Assembly: GCF_041260155.1 (NCBI RefSeq)
Contig: NC_091945.1
Coordinates: 31,564,296 to 31,628,295, forward strand
Length of the DNA stretch: 64,000 nt
Source: Ptychodera flava
Lineage: Eukaryota; Hemichordata; Enteropneusta; Ptychoderidae
Direction of reading: 5' to 3'
The position numbers and the translations under genes are program-made. Each line of letters starts with the position of its first letter. The stretch's first letter is position 1. The notes beneath the pieces are model-generated. The model did not search any database. It had not been told where the DNA came from and was given only the letters and a program-made list of their open reading frames with translations. Below, one piece after another: positions 22,548 through 34,943 of this stretch.

Positions 22548-23160
22548 GAGATAGATTAAACAAACTAAACAACAGAAGATGTAGTGCTGCCAAATCTATT
22601 GAAGAGCTGATACAAATTTTTCACGGTGCAGTTCAGAATGGCCCAAATTTTGTATGTGTGTGCTGCCAACAGCTGTGGTACAGAGAAAGTGTTTTGAACT
22701 ACAATAATGTTAAAGAAAAGTTAAACACCTTTGCATCATCTCAGGCTACAGATAATGATATGGCACCATTATGTAAAACTTGTTATTCATATTTAAAAGA
22801 GTCAAAGTTGCCTCCTTGTTCTGTGGCCAATAACATGTCATTTCCATTAATTCCCCCGAGTTACAGTTACATCCACTAGAAGAAAGACTTGTTGCCTTAC
22901 GCATCCATTCATGCAAATAAGAGAATTGCCAAGAGGTAGACAAGTTAGTCTCAGAGGTAACATAGTCAATGTTATAGCTGATGTATCAACTACTGTCTCT
23001 ACATTACCTAGAACTTTAAATGAATCGCAGACAATACCTGTCAAATTTAAAAGAAAGATTAGCTATAGTCATGCCTATCAGGTAGAGAATGTCAGACCAG
23101 TGAAAGTCTTACAAGCAGCTAATTGGTTAGTTAAAATAGCCCCTTATATAAAGCAGAACT
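22544..23160 (+). pseudogene. Helentron zinc-finger region
   Basis: Contains NFVCVCCQQLWYRESVLNY and a later MAPLCKTCYSYLKESKLPPC, a Cys-rich finger typical of the segment before the Rep domain in this Helitron lineage. It continues in another frame as MQIRELPRGRQVSLRGNIVN. A frame change near 22,875 and a stop at 23,160 break it. Confidence 0.75.
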
Positions 23161-23676
23161 GATTACAATATCTACAGATTGGGTTGTTTGCAGAAAGGAT
23201 GAAAACCACAATTGGCAGGAATTTTGTGAGGAAAATGACGATCATGATTATTCTCACATGTCTGACAAACAAACATGTAAACAAGATGACAGTAATGATC
23301 ATGATGATCATGATGATGATGATAATTGGACTGAAGAAATAAAATTGGAAGATCATCCTGCTGGCACACTAGATACAATGCTGTCACCTTTATATGATCA
23401 ACACACAGACTCTGATGGCGCAGTTTGTTATGCACCAGGCGAGAACAATAAACCACTAGGAATATTTCAAGACAAATATTCTGAGGAGCTCTCATTTCCA
23501 ACAATATATTTTGGTCAACCCAGACAAAAGAAACGCATAGTCCCTGTATTATATAGTACATTGTGTAAATGGGAACTTCGACACAAAGATAGGAGAGTTG
23601 CAAAGTCGATGCCTAACATTTCTTTAAACTAAAAAAATTACAAATCAAGCAGATTAAAGACAAGGCAACATTATGT

Positions 23677-24700
23677 TTGCGAAAATGTAATCTGAAGGGC
23701 CGCAAATTAACAGCTGGTGAGCTTCAATCACCACAAAATGTTGATAAAATTGTTCGACTTGATGAGGGATTCAGAGTGTTGAAGACACTTAGAGGTTCAC
23801 CACCATACTGGGAGAGTGCAAAGAAAGATATATTTGCCATGATACGTCAACTTGGTATTCCAACATTTTTCATGTCATTTTCATCAGCAGAATCTAAATG
23901 GATACATCTATTGAAAATTCTTGTAAGGACAGTTCACAACAAGGAATACACAGATGACGATGTATTGAACATGTCTTGGAATACAAAATCTGATTTGATA
24001 AAATCTGACCCTGTTACGTGTGCTCGACACTTTGACTATTCATTTCAACGATTTATGCATGATTTCCTAATGAGCTCACATCATCCAATTGGTGAAATAC
24101 ACGATTACTTTACAGAGTGGAATTCCAACAAAGAGGATCACCACATATACACATGCTTGTATGGATTAAAGATGCACCACAATATGGTGAAAATAGTGAT
24201 GATGACATCACACAATTCATAGATCAGTATATTACATGTTCAAATGATACCAGTAATGAATCCTTCGCTGAATTGATAAATTATCAAATGCACAGACATG
24301 CAAAAACCTGTAAGAAAAAAGGCCAATGTGTTTGCAGATTTGGATTTCCTGTGCCACCTATGCCAAGAACAATGATATTGCAGCCATTGCCAATGGATAC
24401 TGATGAAAGCACAGAACAGATCCTTCAAAAGCACTATGAAAATATCAAGACTGTTGTTACTGATTTACAATTTGGAGAAACTCTTTCTTTTTCGAATTCT
24501 TAAATAAACTACAACTTGATGAACAAACCTATATTAATGCAATACAGTCATCTCTAACATCAGATAAAATATTCCTCAAGAGGTCACCAAATGAAATAAG
24601 AATTAACAGCTACAATGAAACCCTACTCAAAGCTTGGAGAGCAAACATGGACATTCAATTCATTCTTGATCCATATGCATGTGCCATGTACATCGCATCT
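23677..24700 (+). pseudogene. Helentron Rep (HUH) nuclease region
   Basis: Carries PTFFMSFSSAESKWIHLLKI, then the HUH-type segment QQRGSPHIHMLVWIKDAP near 24,120-24,175, and MHRHAKTCKKKGQCVCRFGF near 24,290-24,350. The Tyr motif follows at the start of the next frame (YACAMYIASYISKAQ near 24,675-24,720). These are the motifs of the Helitron Rep domain that nicks and rejoins DNA. Frame changes near 24,110-24,200 and 24,500 break it. Confidence 0.85.
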
Positions 24701-27010
24701 TACATTAGTAAAGCTCAACGTGGAATGAGTAATTTGCTCAGTAGGGCTGTGGAAGAAGCAAGGGAAGGATGTCATGATATCAGAGAAAGTGTCAGGCATA
24801 TAGGAAACAAATTCCTTAATCATGTTGAAGTTAGTGCTCAAGAAGCTGTTTACCTTGTTATGCAAATGAGACTAAGAAGAGCTTCACGCGGCTTCACATT
24901 TATTAACACATCACCCCCTGATGATAGAGTTATCCTATTGAAACCTCTTGATGACATACAAAACATGCGTCCAAATGCTACTGACATAGAAAGTGATAGC
25001 ATCTTGAAAAAATATGAGAGGCGCCCAAAAGCCCTTGAGAAATTGTGCTTGGCAGACTTGGCAGCATGGTACAGTTTTCAAAAGTTAAAAGATAACCCGC
25101 AAGATCATTATCAAGATAATGATGACTTCTACAAAACTGATGAAGAGGATGATGATGATGAAAACAACACAATATATCAGATACGTGGCCTTGTGTATAA
25201 AAAACGCACCAAAAGTAAAGTTATCAGATATGTTCGTTTCCATAGGGAAAAAGACAAAGAAAATCATTACAGAGAGTTAATAATGTTGTTTTATCCTTGG
25301 CGAAATGAAAATGAACTCCTTGCAGGGTGCAAAACATACTATGATCGTTACATGCAAGTAAAATTTGAAGTAGATTCTAAAGAAAAGGAGTACAATAAAA
25401 ATGCTCAGGAATTAGATCAAGCTATTGAAGCAGTACAAAACACAGCCATTGATATGTTTGATAATGTTGCTCCAAATACACAACATCAGGAACATCAAGA
25501 CATTTTAGAAGGATCAAGGCCAAGTGACACATTGAGTATGTTTGCACCATGTGATGAGAGTCATTCTAAATATGACATTGGACAGGACATTGGCATCAGT
25601 ACAAATAATCCCATTATTGAAGATCTTCAACAACCACGAATGGCTGATAATGAATTATATCCACTTTTACAGAAACTCAACAAGAAACAAAAAGAAATAT
25701 TCTATCACATAGTACATTGGATGAAAACAAGGACAGAGCCGTTAAATATTTTTGTAACAGGTGGCGCTGGTGTAGGGAAATCTCTTGTTCTCAAATCATT
25801 GTATCAAGTACTTTTAAAATATCTTTCAAATCTTCCTGGTGAAAATCCTGACAACATACACTTATTACTAGTTGCACCTACTGGAAAAGCTGCTTACAAC
25901 ATTAAGGGTACTACAATTCATTCAGCTTTTCAAATTCCTGCATCCCAAGGTTTTCATTATAGACCACTGACATCAGAAAGACTTAATACTCTACAAGCAA
26001 AATACAGGAACTTAAAAGTCATATTCATAGATGAAATCTCCATGGTTGGTAATGGTATGTTAAACTATATCAATCTCAGACTACAACAGATAATGGCCAA
26101 CAATAAAATCTTTGGTGGTGTCAGCGTTGTTAGCTTTGGCGACTTATATCAATTAAAACCTGTCTTTGATGGTTGGATATTTAACGACCTTCAACATGAT
26201 TATGGGCCATTGGCTGTCAACATCTGGAAAGACCTGTTCAAAATGTTTGAATTAACAGATATTATGAGGCAAAAGGATGACCAGAATTTTGCTAAATTAC
26301 TCAACCGTATACGTGAGGGAAAGCATACATCTCATGACATAAAAGTTCTGCAAACTCGAATAGTCAGTGTTGATAAAAAAACTTCATCTATTGATGAGTC
26401 GACAGTACATCTTTATTGCGAGAACAGACTTGTTGATGACCACAATGCAATAGCATATGACAGACTTACAGGAATAAAAACATGTATACCTGCTACTGAT
26501 ACAGTCATTGGCGATGTCTCTGAGATCATAAAACACAAAACATTAGGTATTGTTGTCATGCTTCCTGCTCAAAAAACAATGGGGTTAGTTTCTAAATTAT
26601 CAATTGGAACAAATCAGCGTATTGAGCTTTGCATTAATCTGTCTGTAAATGATGGATTGATAAATGGTACTCCAGGAGTAATCAAATACATCGATGGACC
26701 TGATTTGCATCATGTTACTATTCTATGGATTTTATTTGATGACGATTGTGTTGGCAAAAACCTGCGACGTGAAAAACGGCATTTAATACATGACAAAGTA
26801 TCTCACAGATGGACGCCAGTTTTACAGATATCACGGCAATTTAGAGTGGGAAGACACAAAAATGCAGAAGTTGTGAGAAAACAATTCCACTCAGACCAGC
26901 TAGTGCCAAAACAATACATCGTTGTCAAGGTGATACACTTAACAATGTGGTTGTGGACTTCAGTACAGCAAACAAGAGAAATCAGTGTCATGTACACTAT
27001 GTTGCTTTAA
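24647..27010 (+). pseudogene. Helentron PIF1-like helicase (with Rep Tyr motif)
   Basis: A 787-residue frame, the longest in the element. It opens with the Rep Tyr motif. The SF1B/PIF1 helicase then follows, with Walker A FVTGGAGVGKSLVLKSL (residues about 371-387), LLVAPTGKAAYNIKGTTIHS, Walker B KVIFIDEISMV, motif III VVSFGDLYQLKPV and the ELTDIMRQKDD segment. The last helicase motif (YVALSRVTKLTGLNI) is in another frame at 27,000-27,045, so one frameshift lies near 26,940. Confidence 0.93.
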
Positions 27011-27159
27011 GCAGAGTGACTAAACTTACAGGTCTCAACATAACCACATTACAAGAAAATCAAATATCAGTTAGCACTGATGTTACACAAGAGATGCAAC
27101 GCATGAGAACCCATTCCATGCTACAACTCTGTTTCACATTACCATATATTATATCGAAC

Positions 27160-27804
27160 AGATTCATTATTACTTATCAAAATGTGAGATCTCTTCATTG
27201 CCATTTCAAGATGTTGCTAGTGATTTCAGCTTAACTTCAGCTGATGTACTAATTTGCAGTGAATCAAGACTACAAACCGGCGATCACAATGATGACTTCA
27301 AAATAGCAGACTTCAACCTTTTCAGACAGGATGATAAAAACCGTCAAAAAACACACCAGACCATATCATGGTATGGTTATGTACAGCAAAGAAAACACTC
27401 TTGAAGCTACCCCACAGACACTGCATTGTTTTAATACAGATTTCTTAATTGCAATACACAAAACAACATTTGGTTTAGTTCAAATTGTTGGTGTTTACAA
27501 TCCACCATCATCACCTACATCAAACTTACAACATGCTCTTCTTCAGCTCATCCATACACTTGAGTACAATCTACCAACCGTGATCATTGGTGATTTCAAT
27601 GTTGACTTACAAAAGCAAACACAATCTACAAGACAACTATCTGAACTTATGACAAAGCACTTCAACTACACACAAGTTATTGAGGAGTCAACAACAGACT
27701 ATGGATCATGCCTTGATCACATTTACACTAACATCCATTGCATGCAAAGTGGTGTACTTGAGTCATACTATAGTGACCACAAACCAATTTGGATTGCATT
27801 GTAA
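27160..27804 (+). pseudogene. Helentron C-terminal DNase-I-like endonuclease
   Basis: An endonuclease/exonuclease/phosphatase-fold domain. Motifs: ITYQNVRSL near 27,170, VVIGDFNVDLQK-type IIGDFNVDL near 27,583-27,610, CLDHIYTN near 27,710-27,732 and SDHKPIWIAL at the end (27,773-27,802). It resembles LINE APE endonucleases, but its place after a PIF1 helicase identifies it as Helentron. Frame changes near 27,230 and 27,390 break it. Confidence 0.85.
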
Positions 27805-28024
27805 AATAGAATTAAATCAAAAACTGCGGTCATACTAATTACTGCCCGTGACTACCCGTAGCTGCCTGAGAACTGCCCGAGGAAAAAGTGGGACAAACAG
27901 GTTCAGTTTATTTCATGCCCAGCCAACCCAAAATATCATTGATTTGACGTTAACCTGATGTTTTCTCCAGCCGTTTTGAAACACTGAAGACACCGGGCTT
28001 CGAGGACGTCGCCAGCTTGACATT

Positions 28025-28121
28025 GAGTTCATACCATTCAGTCCGAGAGATGGTACAATAATCTCGCCAAACGCTCACAGTTTGACAGCTTACCACCCCT
28101 TGCACTGAATGGTATGATCTC
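28025..28121. repeat. hairpin, 18-bp arms
   Basis: GAGTTCATACCATTCAGT at 28,025-28,042 is inverted at 28,104-28,121 with one mismatch and a loop of about 61 bp. It lies 220 bp downstream of the Helentron endonuclease and could be its 3' terminal structure or a small MITE. Confidence 0.6.
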
Positions 28122-28129
28122 ACAATCAA

Positions 28130-28800
28130 CTGTAAAGAAAAAAAATTGAAAGATTTCTGCAGTGATGTCAATTACACTTAAGGATTACTCAGCAAGGGCA
28201 CTTTGCAAGACCAGTACTGGTTAGCCACTTTCATACAGAGGAATTTCTCCTTACTACTCTTACACAAAAACACTCCATTATTTCTCCGTACTACTCATAC
28301 TAACTCTCTATTGCTATTTAAACTATGTCCTTCTCAATGGCTCATTTTAATCTATTTTCTTGAAAGATTATCAAAAATAGCCATGTTGTTATCTTTTACT
28401 TGAGTTCTTAAAAATAAAAATGGTTTTCTGAAAGAATGCGTATATGGCTTTTCATTACTTTATGGTGATATCACTTTGGCCTATACAGTGTGAAGCACTG
28501 TACCAATCAATTGCACTTGTTATGTAAATGCTGATACAATGCCAGAAGCCAAAGACATTCAGCATTTTTTCCACCGAATTCATATTTTTAATAAAAAGGC
28601 CGTTGTCATTGGTCTGTCATGATAATGTCCATGATCTTGATCATCACAGCTTAAAAAACTTTAAAACTATTGGCAAAAGTTTAAATTTACAGACAAATGC
28701 AATATCTATGAAAACACGTGAGCATTTTCAGTTCATGTCTGGTATTTGAAGTAATGGTCTTCCGTCACATTTTAAGTTCAGAGGAAATTACTAAAATTTT
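28130..28800. other. no gene seen
   Basis: AT-rich sequence between the hairpin and the right Polinton terminal repeat, with no coding signal. The last part (about 28,803-28,832) pairs with the subterminal motif near 381-400. Confidence 0.5.
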
Positions 28801-28832
28801 ATCTATCGGGTGAACAAGTTCGCACCGATAGG

Positions 28833-28955
28833 TAGCCATATCAATAACAAAACCCGTTTCGGCTCCACGGTTACTGCATATTGGAGCAAACGAGTAGTTC
28901 TGGGAATTATTTTTTCTTTTTAGTATAGTATATATTGATGTTAGGCGCAGTCATA
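28833..28955 (-). repeat. Polinton right terminal inverted repeat
   Basis: Inverted match to 1-126. It marks the right boundary of the element against host DNA; the true end could be a few bases further out (to about 28,958), because the partner is cut by the window edge. Confidence 0.93.
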
Positions 28956-28977
28956 GCTAGCGCTGAGTGACCTTACT

Positions 28978-29024
28978 CAGGGAACTCCCTCTTTACGCGC
29001 ATGTGCGTAAGAGGGGGTTCCCTG
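28978..29024. repeat. perfect-looking short hairpin beside the Polinton end
   Basis: CAGGGAACTCCCTCTTTACG is inverted as GCGTAAGAGGGGGTTCCCTG, with only a few bases between. It lies about 20 bp outside the Polinton right end and is followed by an A-run, so it may be a small MITE or SINE tail in the host target. Confidence 0.75.
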
Positions 29025-29633
29025 TAGTTAAAAAAAAACAAGATTTGTAGTAAAAACAAGATTATCCCAATTGTACACTATTCTTTTACTACTAAGGTGG
29101 GTTTGTCATCCTGGAAAACCTGCTATCAAACTATAGCAAATGTACCTTGCATTGCAAAATTGAAAATTGTTTTGCAGAGCAAGGAGTAATTTGATATTCT
29201 CCTTCTGATAAGATCAATATATAGTTCAGTGATTTCAAATTTTCAGTATATCAATTGAGTAAAATAATTGACATGAGAAGAGTTCATATGGGATCTAATC
29301 ATACTTAAGCTGTATAGGAGTGGAATAAGCAGGTGTTTTTGGGACCCAACAGTATTATTAAAAGTATTAGCTACAAACATCAAGTAAACAGGTAAAACAT
29401 AAGAGTCGTGATACTTTTTATTGCTACACACTGCAACAACTGGATGGAAAATGTGCCATAAGAGTTAGGTGCAGATTATGGCCGCCTTATGGGTGCATCG
29501 ACCTCTCATTTTAACTGAACAAGCAATAGCGTTCACGTAAGTTGGCCATATTCGGTGCATAAACTCTTTCAATGGTTATAGGGGAGACCTTTCTTTTGTG
29601 GTCAACGCTTCGCTAACCGCGTTCCTAGTGCAG

Positions 29634-29640
29634 TATATAA
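29634..29640 (+). promoter_or_regulatory. candidate TATA box of the transporter gene
   Basis: TATATAA lies about 25-30 bp upstream of initiator-like sequences (TTCAGTC, TCTAACA at 29,654-29,665) and about 120 bp before a strong splice donor (CTG|GTAAGT at 29,757). Its linkage to the transporter is inferred from order and strand. Confidence 0.5.
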
Positions 29641-29656
29641 CCAGGGTAAGACCTTC

Positions 29657-29756
29657 AGTCTAACAGCGCTGGCGCACACTACACAAGGGAGAGAGTTGCG
29701 TGACAATACGGCAAATTCAGACTGTTTTCTGACAGCAGCACTGAAAGAGCTGCCTG
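29657..29756 (+). other. candidate noncoding first exon of the transporter gene
   Basis: The stretch starts at an initiator-like site downstream of a TATA box and ends at a consensus donor GTAAGT (29,757). The next exon would begin near 34,102 (acceptor GTAAAG|GTACA), just before the start codon at 34,107. RNA evidence would be needed; nothing else in 29,000-34,000 looks coding. Confidence 0.45.
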
Positions 29757-30872
29757 GTAAGTTAAATCCATTAGTTCTTTAAATTTACTCCGTAAAAATA
29801 AGCAAAGATTTACCAAGGTAACCGTTGTAGACGACTGTGTACCTTGCGTTTTGTCGCCAATGATTTCAAACTAGTTGACGGTTCTACAGAATGAACACTA
29901 TTCTTCCTTGTCCTGTTTATCCGTCGGCCATGACGAATTCAAAGGGGACTCAATGAAATGTTTTTCTCTATATACGTCTCTAGGATTTTCGAAGGAGGAA
30001 GGTCTTCTATGACCTCACGTATACGATGTCAGAAAAGATGTAAACATGAGTGCCCGTGTCGCATTGCTATTTGAACAAAAACTCCCCTGAGTTTTCATGG
30101 AACCTTAGCGAAACATGTATTTGTATAAATACCTTCTAATGTGATTTAACATTTTCTTCCGGAGTACACGAACAACAGTGTTAATTGAAAGACAGTTGTT
30201 GGCATTTTCGTTCTGCTAAAACCGACCTGAATTCGAAAGAAAAGCTTTTACGGAAGGCTAAAACACATCGTCATAAAACACAGGCGATTGTTATTTGTGC
30301 TTAAAAGAGATGCATATGGTATTCATATTCAGTGCACACGTTTATAGTTGAGAAGAGAGACCTTAATTTCGATAAATCTTTTCCATCGTTATAGCCACAT
30401 AATACTCGACAACGACTTTGCAATACGCCCTTATACAGCACGCTTCTTTCGAGGAGAGAAGAATAGAATCCATTTTCATTGAAATGGCCACTGTCCTTGA
30501 ATTTAGGGTCAAATTTATTCAGCGGGTCACGGTCTGCAGAATAACTATGCTTTCTTGTTAGGTACCCTGAAGATCTGAGGTCACAACTGTATTATATTTA
30601 ACCTTCGCTCAGCAAGGTATAATGCAACCTAGATATTGCAGTAACGCTGGACAATCGGGTCTTGCAGTAAAGGTGACCTATGCCTTACTGGGAAGCCTGT
30701 CACTACCTTTTCTTCGATATATACCAGAAAAAATAATTAGAAATGTGAGACGTTCGAATGCCGATGATGTTTTTAATTCGCTAGACGAGTTCATGATTGA
30801 TTTTCGGGTCAGTCCGGGATACTAGGAATAGCACTGCAGTATTACGGGATAAACTTCCAGCACGCGAGGAAT

Positions 30873-32656
30873 TAAGGGAGCGTTCAGTTATTATGGCCGG
30901 GGGTGGGCCGGCAAATTCTTCTTGCGCATCAATCAAAATAAGTGAACCCCCCTACCATTGTACCAAAAAATTGATGAACCCCCCTTTCAAGATGACAAAA
31001 ATTTCATGACCCCCCCCCCACATTGCTTGAGTTAATTAGCTGCACACACAAACACCTCAGAGGTATGGAGCGATAGAATCCCCCAAAAAAGAGCTTAGAT
31101 TTTTTCAAATGACCTTCCTTACAAACTCAAAAGGTGTTAATGCTCAGATTTCCCATTCTGACTTGCTATAATTTTGAAATTACCCCTCAAAGGGGTTGGA
31201 CAGAAATTACTGGTGGATCGCAATATTTTTGCGCAAGCGTGTGTGTACATATTTTGATATTTGGATTTAATTAAAAATCAGCTGTTGATAATGTTGATTC
31301 ACTATACATGGTATACATATATTTTCTCATACATGTATGAGGAACCTATGTAATACTTTCTCAATGCAAAACTATATCTATGCATTTATAGATATTTGAT
31401 ACTTTACATAAATGTACTTAAATGAAATGGGGATGTTACAACTGGCATGTGGACAAAAAGTTTGACCATAGAATTTCACCAAAAATGTTCATCCACTATA
31501 CATGGGAGTCAATGATAAAATTGTGAATAATTTTTTTCCAATGAAAAACTTGGTATACTTGTGCATATACAGACGTTCAATAATTAACATAATTGTACTT
31601 GATTAGAATATGATGGTTAAAGGTGCATATTATGTGTACAAGAAATCTGATTATGGAATTTCACTGAAAATGTTCATCCACTATACATGGGAGTCTATGA
31701 GGAAAGTATGAATAATTTTTTCCAATACAAAAATAGGTAAACCCATGTATTTATGTACTCTCGATTATTGATATCAATGTACTTGATTAGATTATGGTGG
31801 TAACAAATGGATGTGTTCGCCAGAAATTGGATTTTGGAATTATACCAAAATGTAGATTCACTGTACATGGGAGTCTATGAGGAAAATATGAATAATTTTT
31901 TTCCAAAACAAAACAATCAAAATCTGTGTATTTATAGACATTTGATAATTCATTTCAAAGTACTTAGTTAGCCTAGAATGATTAAAGGTTGATATGTGTG
32001 CAAGAAATTAGATTTTGGAATTTCACCAAAGTGCTGATTCACCATACACTGGAGTCTATGAGAAAACTAAGAATAATTTTTTTACAATGCTAAACTAAAT
32101 TAATTTGTGCTTTTATAGGTGTTTGATAATTGATACAAATGTACTTGATTCAAATAGGGTATTTAAAAGTTCAGATGTGGACAACAATTATGATATTGGA
32201 ATTTCACCTAAAAGTATTATTTAACTTTTCATGGTACTAGTAGTCTCAGTACAGGTAACTGTTAAATAATTTCCCTGACAAAACTTGCTATATCTCTAAT
32301 ATGTAAGTAATAGGAATTGTTCATTGCCCTCAGTGCAGTGAGCTTGATTTACAATAAGACAAGCCTCAGAGTTGTTAAGTCAAGATGTTCATGTGACAGA
32401 TAATTATACTTTTGTTCAGATTTACAGGTGAATAACTTCAGAGAATGAAATCATGCAACGAATCATTTTTATCTCCCAGAATATTTCTGAACACTGAAAC
32501 TGCTTTTTGACGGGACGGATACTTATGAAAATTAAGTGACCCCCCTCTGAGCTGTTTGAAAAATACATGACCCCTCCTTTGCAGTTTTCAAATTTGAGGT
32601 GACCCCCCTGGATTTTGCCGGCCCACCCCCATCCATAATAACTGAACGCTCCCTTA
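30873..32656. mobile_element. 1.78-kb TIR element with internal 183-bp minisatellite
   Basis: The ends TAAGGGAGCGTTCAGTTATT (30,873) and its inverse (ending 32,656) extend about 40 bp inward into a GGGGGTGGGCCGGCAAA tract. Inside, from about 31,270 to 32,230, are five units of about 183 bp, each carrying a TTCATCCACTATACATGGGA-like core (31,488, 31,671, 31,853, 32,035). Subterminal tracts rich in GACCCCCC flank the array. There is no coding capacity, so the element is non-autonomous. Lies in the transporter's presumed first intron. Target duplication not resolved. Confidence 0.8.
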
Positions 32657-32913
32657 GTCTGTGTACAGTGATTTGTGTTCGTCCACCATGTTTCCCTCCA
32701 TTGTGGTGAAGAGTAACGAGTCTGGTGCTGAAGCACAAAACCCAAAAAATTCGGCCTCACAGTGGTTCTCTGTGGTTTCTGTATCTTCAAAGCGTACTGA
32801 ATCAGGATCTGCATGATGCCACCCTGGCGCCCTTGGGCATTTTAATATATTCAAGATGGCTGCCAAGATTGGCGCCAAAACATGTAAATGGTAATATCTC
32901 AGCTCCATGTAGA

Positions 32914-33000
32914 CTGTAAAGCCCAGTCGTATGCGGGCGCTCCGTACCTCCGCCCCGGGGGCGGAGGTACGGTGTGCCCGGACACGACTGGGCCTTACAG
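32914..33000. repeat. 87-bp palindromic MITE-like hairpin
   Basis: CTGTAAAGCCCAGTCGT is inverted as ACGACTGGGCCTTACAG, and pairing continues to the centre through CCGTACCTCCGCCCC/GGGGCGGAGGTACGG. Nearly the whole element is two arms of about 43 bp. Confidence 0.88.
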
Positions 33001-34100
33001 TGAGATGCTATGAAAGCGATTTTAATGTCATTTGCTAGATAAACAAGTGCAACTCTTAATTTGGATGACTGCCAAAACGACCTCCAAAACAGGTAAAATG
33101 TCATATCTCAGCTAGATAAGTATCATTCTTGTCAAAACAGAATAATACAATTCATGTAAATTGATGGTTTGACAATTTATATTAGTTGAAATGTGACTTC
33201 CATAACCTCTGAAACAGACCCAAAGACATACAACCTTGTATCGAAGATGCTGGATAAATTCAGATATGGTGTAATGTTTTAGGAAACCATTATATGCGGC
33301 AATGCGGGATAAAATCCCTCCATTTGAAGTAAGATTTTCCAGCTCATAAAACAAGAAAAACTCTGCGACCAATAAAAGCTGACCAAACACACAATATAGG
33401 TCTCAAGAATGTTTGGTTGGTTAAGATGCGACTCAATTTTTTTGTGGAATCCATTTGTGTGGCCATCTTTTATATTGGGTGGCCAATTTGGCTTTAAGTG
33501 AAATATTTTACATTTTATATAACGAAAGAAACTAATCCTTCAGCCTTAAACGCCTGATGTATTAGTCTCTAGCATGCAATTTCAGCTGAGATATACATGT
33601 ACCTTGGTGACTTTAACATAAAGTTTCATTTTAATATAGTTTAAGCATATCGTTTATATCGTTTATCAAAAGATTAATATCATCCGATTATGGAACGATA
33701 TCATCATAAAAATTACCACGAATCCCTGAAAATTTTACAGAAATTACAAGTTTTCAAAGCAGGTCTACGCAGTTGCTGCAATTTTCTACTTGCCAGGATT
33801 CAATAGGAAAAGCTTTTTGTCTTGGTTTTAGAATGACATTAGAGTTTACCTCATGGTAAGCTTATAGCCTGCCGTTAAAGGTTTATGTCTGTCGGATGCA
33901 AACAAGTGATTGTATTGAGACAAATGACAAATTTACGAAGAATATGACTCTGTTCATAAAGAGTATACCCTAATAATGATAACTATCGTGACAAATTAAC
34001 AATTTTTAACTTTGACGACAATTACAATAGTCGTTAAAACTTTAAATAAAGATGTGATTCTTATTTACTGACATTATATTTATATCGTATATTTTGTAAA
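33001..34100. other. intronic or 5' flanking sequence, no gene seen
   Basis: Includes a degenerate duplication of the sequence around 32,880 (GTAATATCTCAGCT versus GTCATATCTCAGCT near 33,100). No coding signal before the start codon at 34,107. Confidence 0.5.
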
Positions 34101-34106
34101 GGTACA

Positions 34107-34888
34107 ATGGATTTGCCAGTACAACATGGGCTATCTATTTTTGATTACGTCATCCTCTCAGTCGTCTTGGCGCTCAGCTCTTGCATTGGTATTTATTATG
34201 GATGTACTGGAGATAAACAGAGCACTACTAATGAATATCTACTGGCAAATCGTAAAATGCACTTTCTCCCGGTCGCCGCGTCCATGATGGCCAGCACCAC
34301 GTCAGCCATAGCTACTATCGGAACTGGAGCCGAAGTGTATATGTACACAAGCGTAGTTTGGTGGGTTAGTGTAGGATTTGTCATAGTAAATGTAACGGTA
34401 GCCCACCTCTACCTGCCGTTGTTTTACGATTTAGGAATAACTAGTATATACGAGGTGAGCAGAGATATTCTTGTACAACAGATCACTGTGTGATTTTAAA
34501 CAGTCGTACACCAGACAACTATTATAATCGTTGCCAATCGTAGTATGAATACTCAGTTTTGAACAATACAGTAATTATTATTACGGCTTCTAACGACAAA
34601 CTAGACTGACATTCAATTACAGAAACCTTGTAGTGTATCATTGTGGATGGTTTTGAACGAAAGTGAAATATATCAACAAATTGCAAAAGGACCATCTAGA
34701 TAAATGCATTACAAAGCATTGGATATTGAAGTAGTCTGCAACACATTTGTTTGTGGTGAAGGCCGTATACAGGAATGTATATGTATACGTGTATGCTTCG
34801 TTGGTACCAGGCGCCAAATGTAAAAAAATTAATTTACACAATCAAGCTTTTTAGAGATAGAAAAGATGGAAAATGTATATATAGAGAG

Positions 34889-34943
<55 letters not shown>

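Larger units (their letters stand above)
21477..27804 (+). mobile_element. Helentron-type Helitron (OTU + Rep/helicase + endonuclease), decayed
   Basis: A rolling-circle transposon coding region lying inside the Polinton. Parts in order are an OTU protease with basic 21-residue repeats (21,477-22,547), a Cys-rich zinc-finger region (about 22,590-22,880), a Helitron_like_N/Rep HUH region (about 23,680-24,750), a PIF1-type helicase (about 25,640-27,090) and a DNase-I-like endonuclease (about 27,160-27,804). A C-terminal endonuclease is the mark of Helentrons/Helitron2. At least eight frameshifts or stops interrupt the coding run, for example near 22,545, 22,875, 23,160, 23,630, 24,110-24,200, 24,500, 26,940 and 27,230. 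True ends were not resolved; minisatellite 20,476-20,713 and hairpin 28,025-28,121 are candidates for terminal structure. Confidence 0.92.
1..28955. mobile_element. Polinton/Maverick fossil with nested insertions
   Basis: The element is delimited by terminal inverted repeats at 1-126 and 28,833-28,955. Parts seen between them are a major capsid protein, protein-primed DNA polymerase B, RVE integrase, A32-like packaging ATPase, penton-like protein and several small structural-looking proteins; this gene set defines the Polinton family. Polinton coding content runs from about 395 to 15,740. Almost everything from 15,740 to 28,800 is later insertions, chiefly a decayed Helentron and a 1.69-kb non-autonomous element. 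It is broken, with roughly ten breaks spread over several genes, although the integrase and many small genes look whole. The two terminal repeats are about 95% alike by eye, and the nested decayed elements agree with an old insertion. A maturation protease was not recognised. The left end coincides with the window edge, so the target duplication cannot be tested. Confidence 0.95.

Noticed and set aside
27413-27804. LINE APE endonuclease as a separate retrotransposon
   Set aside because: It follows directly on the PIF1 helicase end in the same strand and order as in Helentrons, and no reverse transcriptase is nearby.
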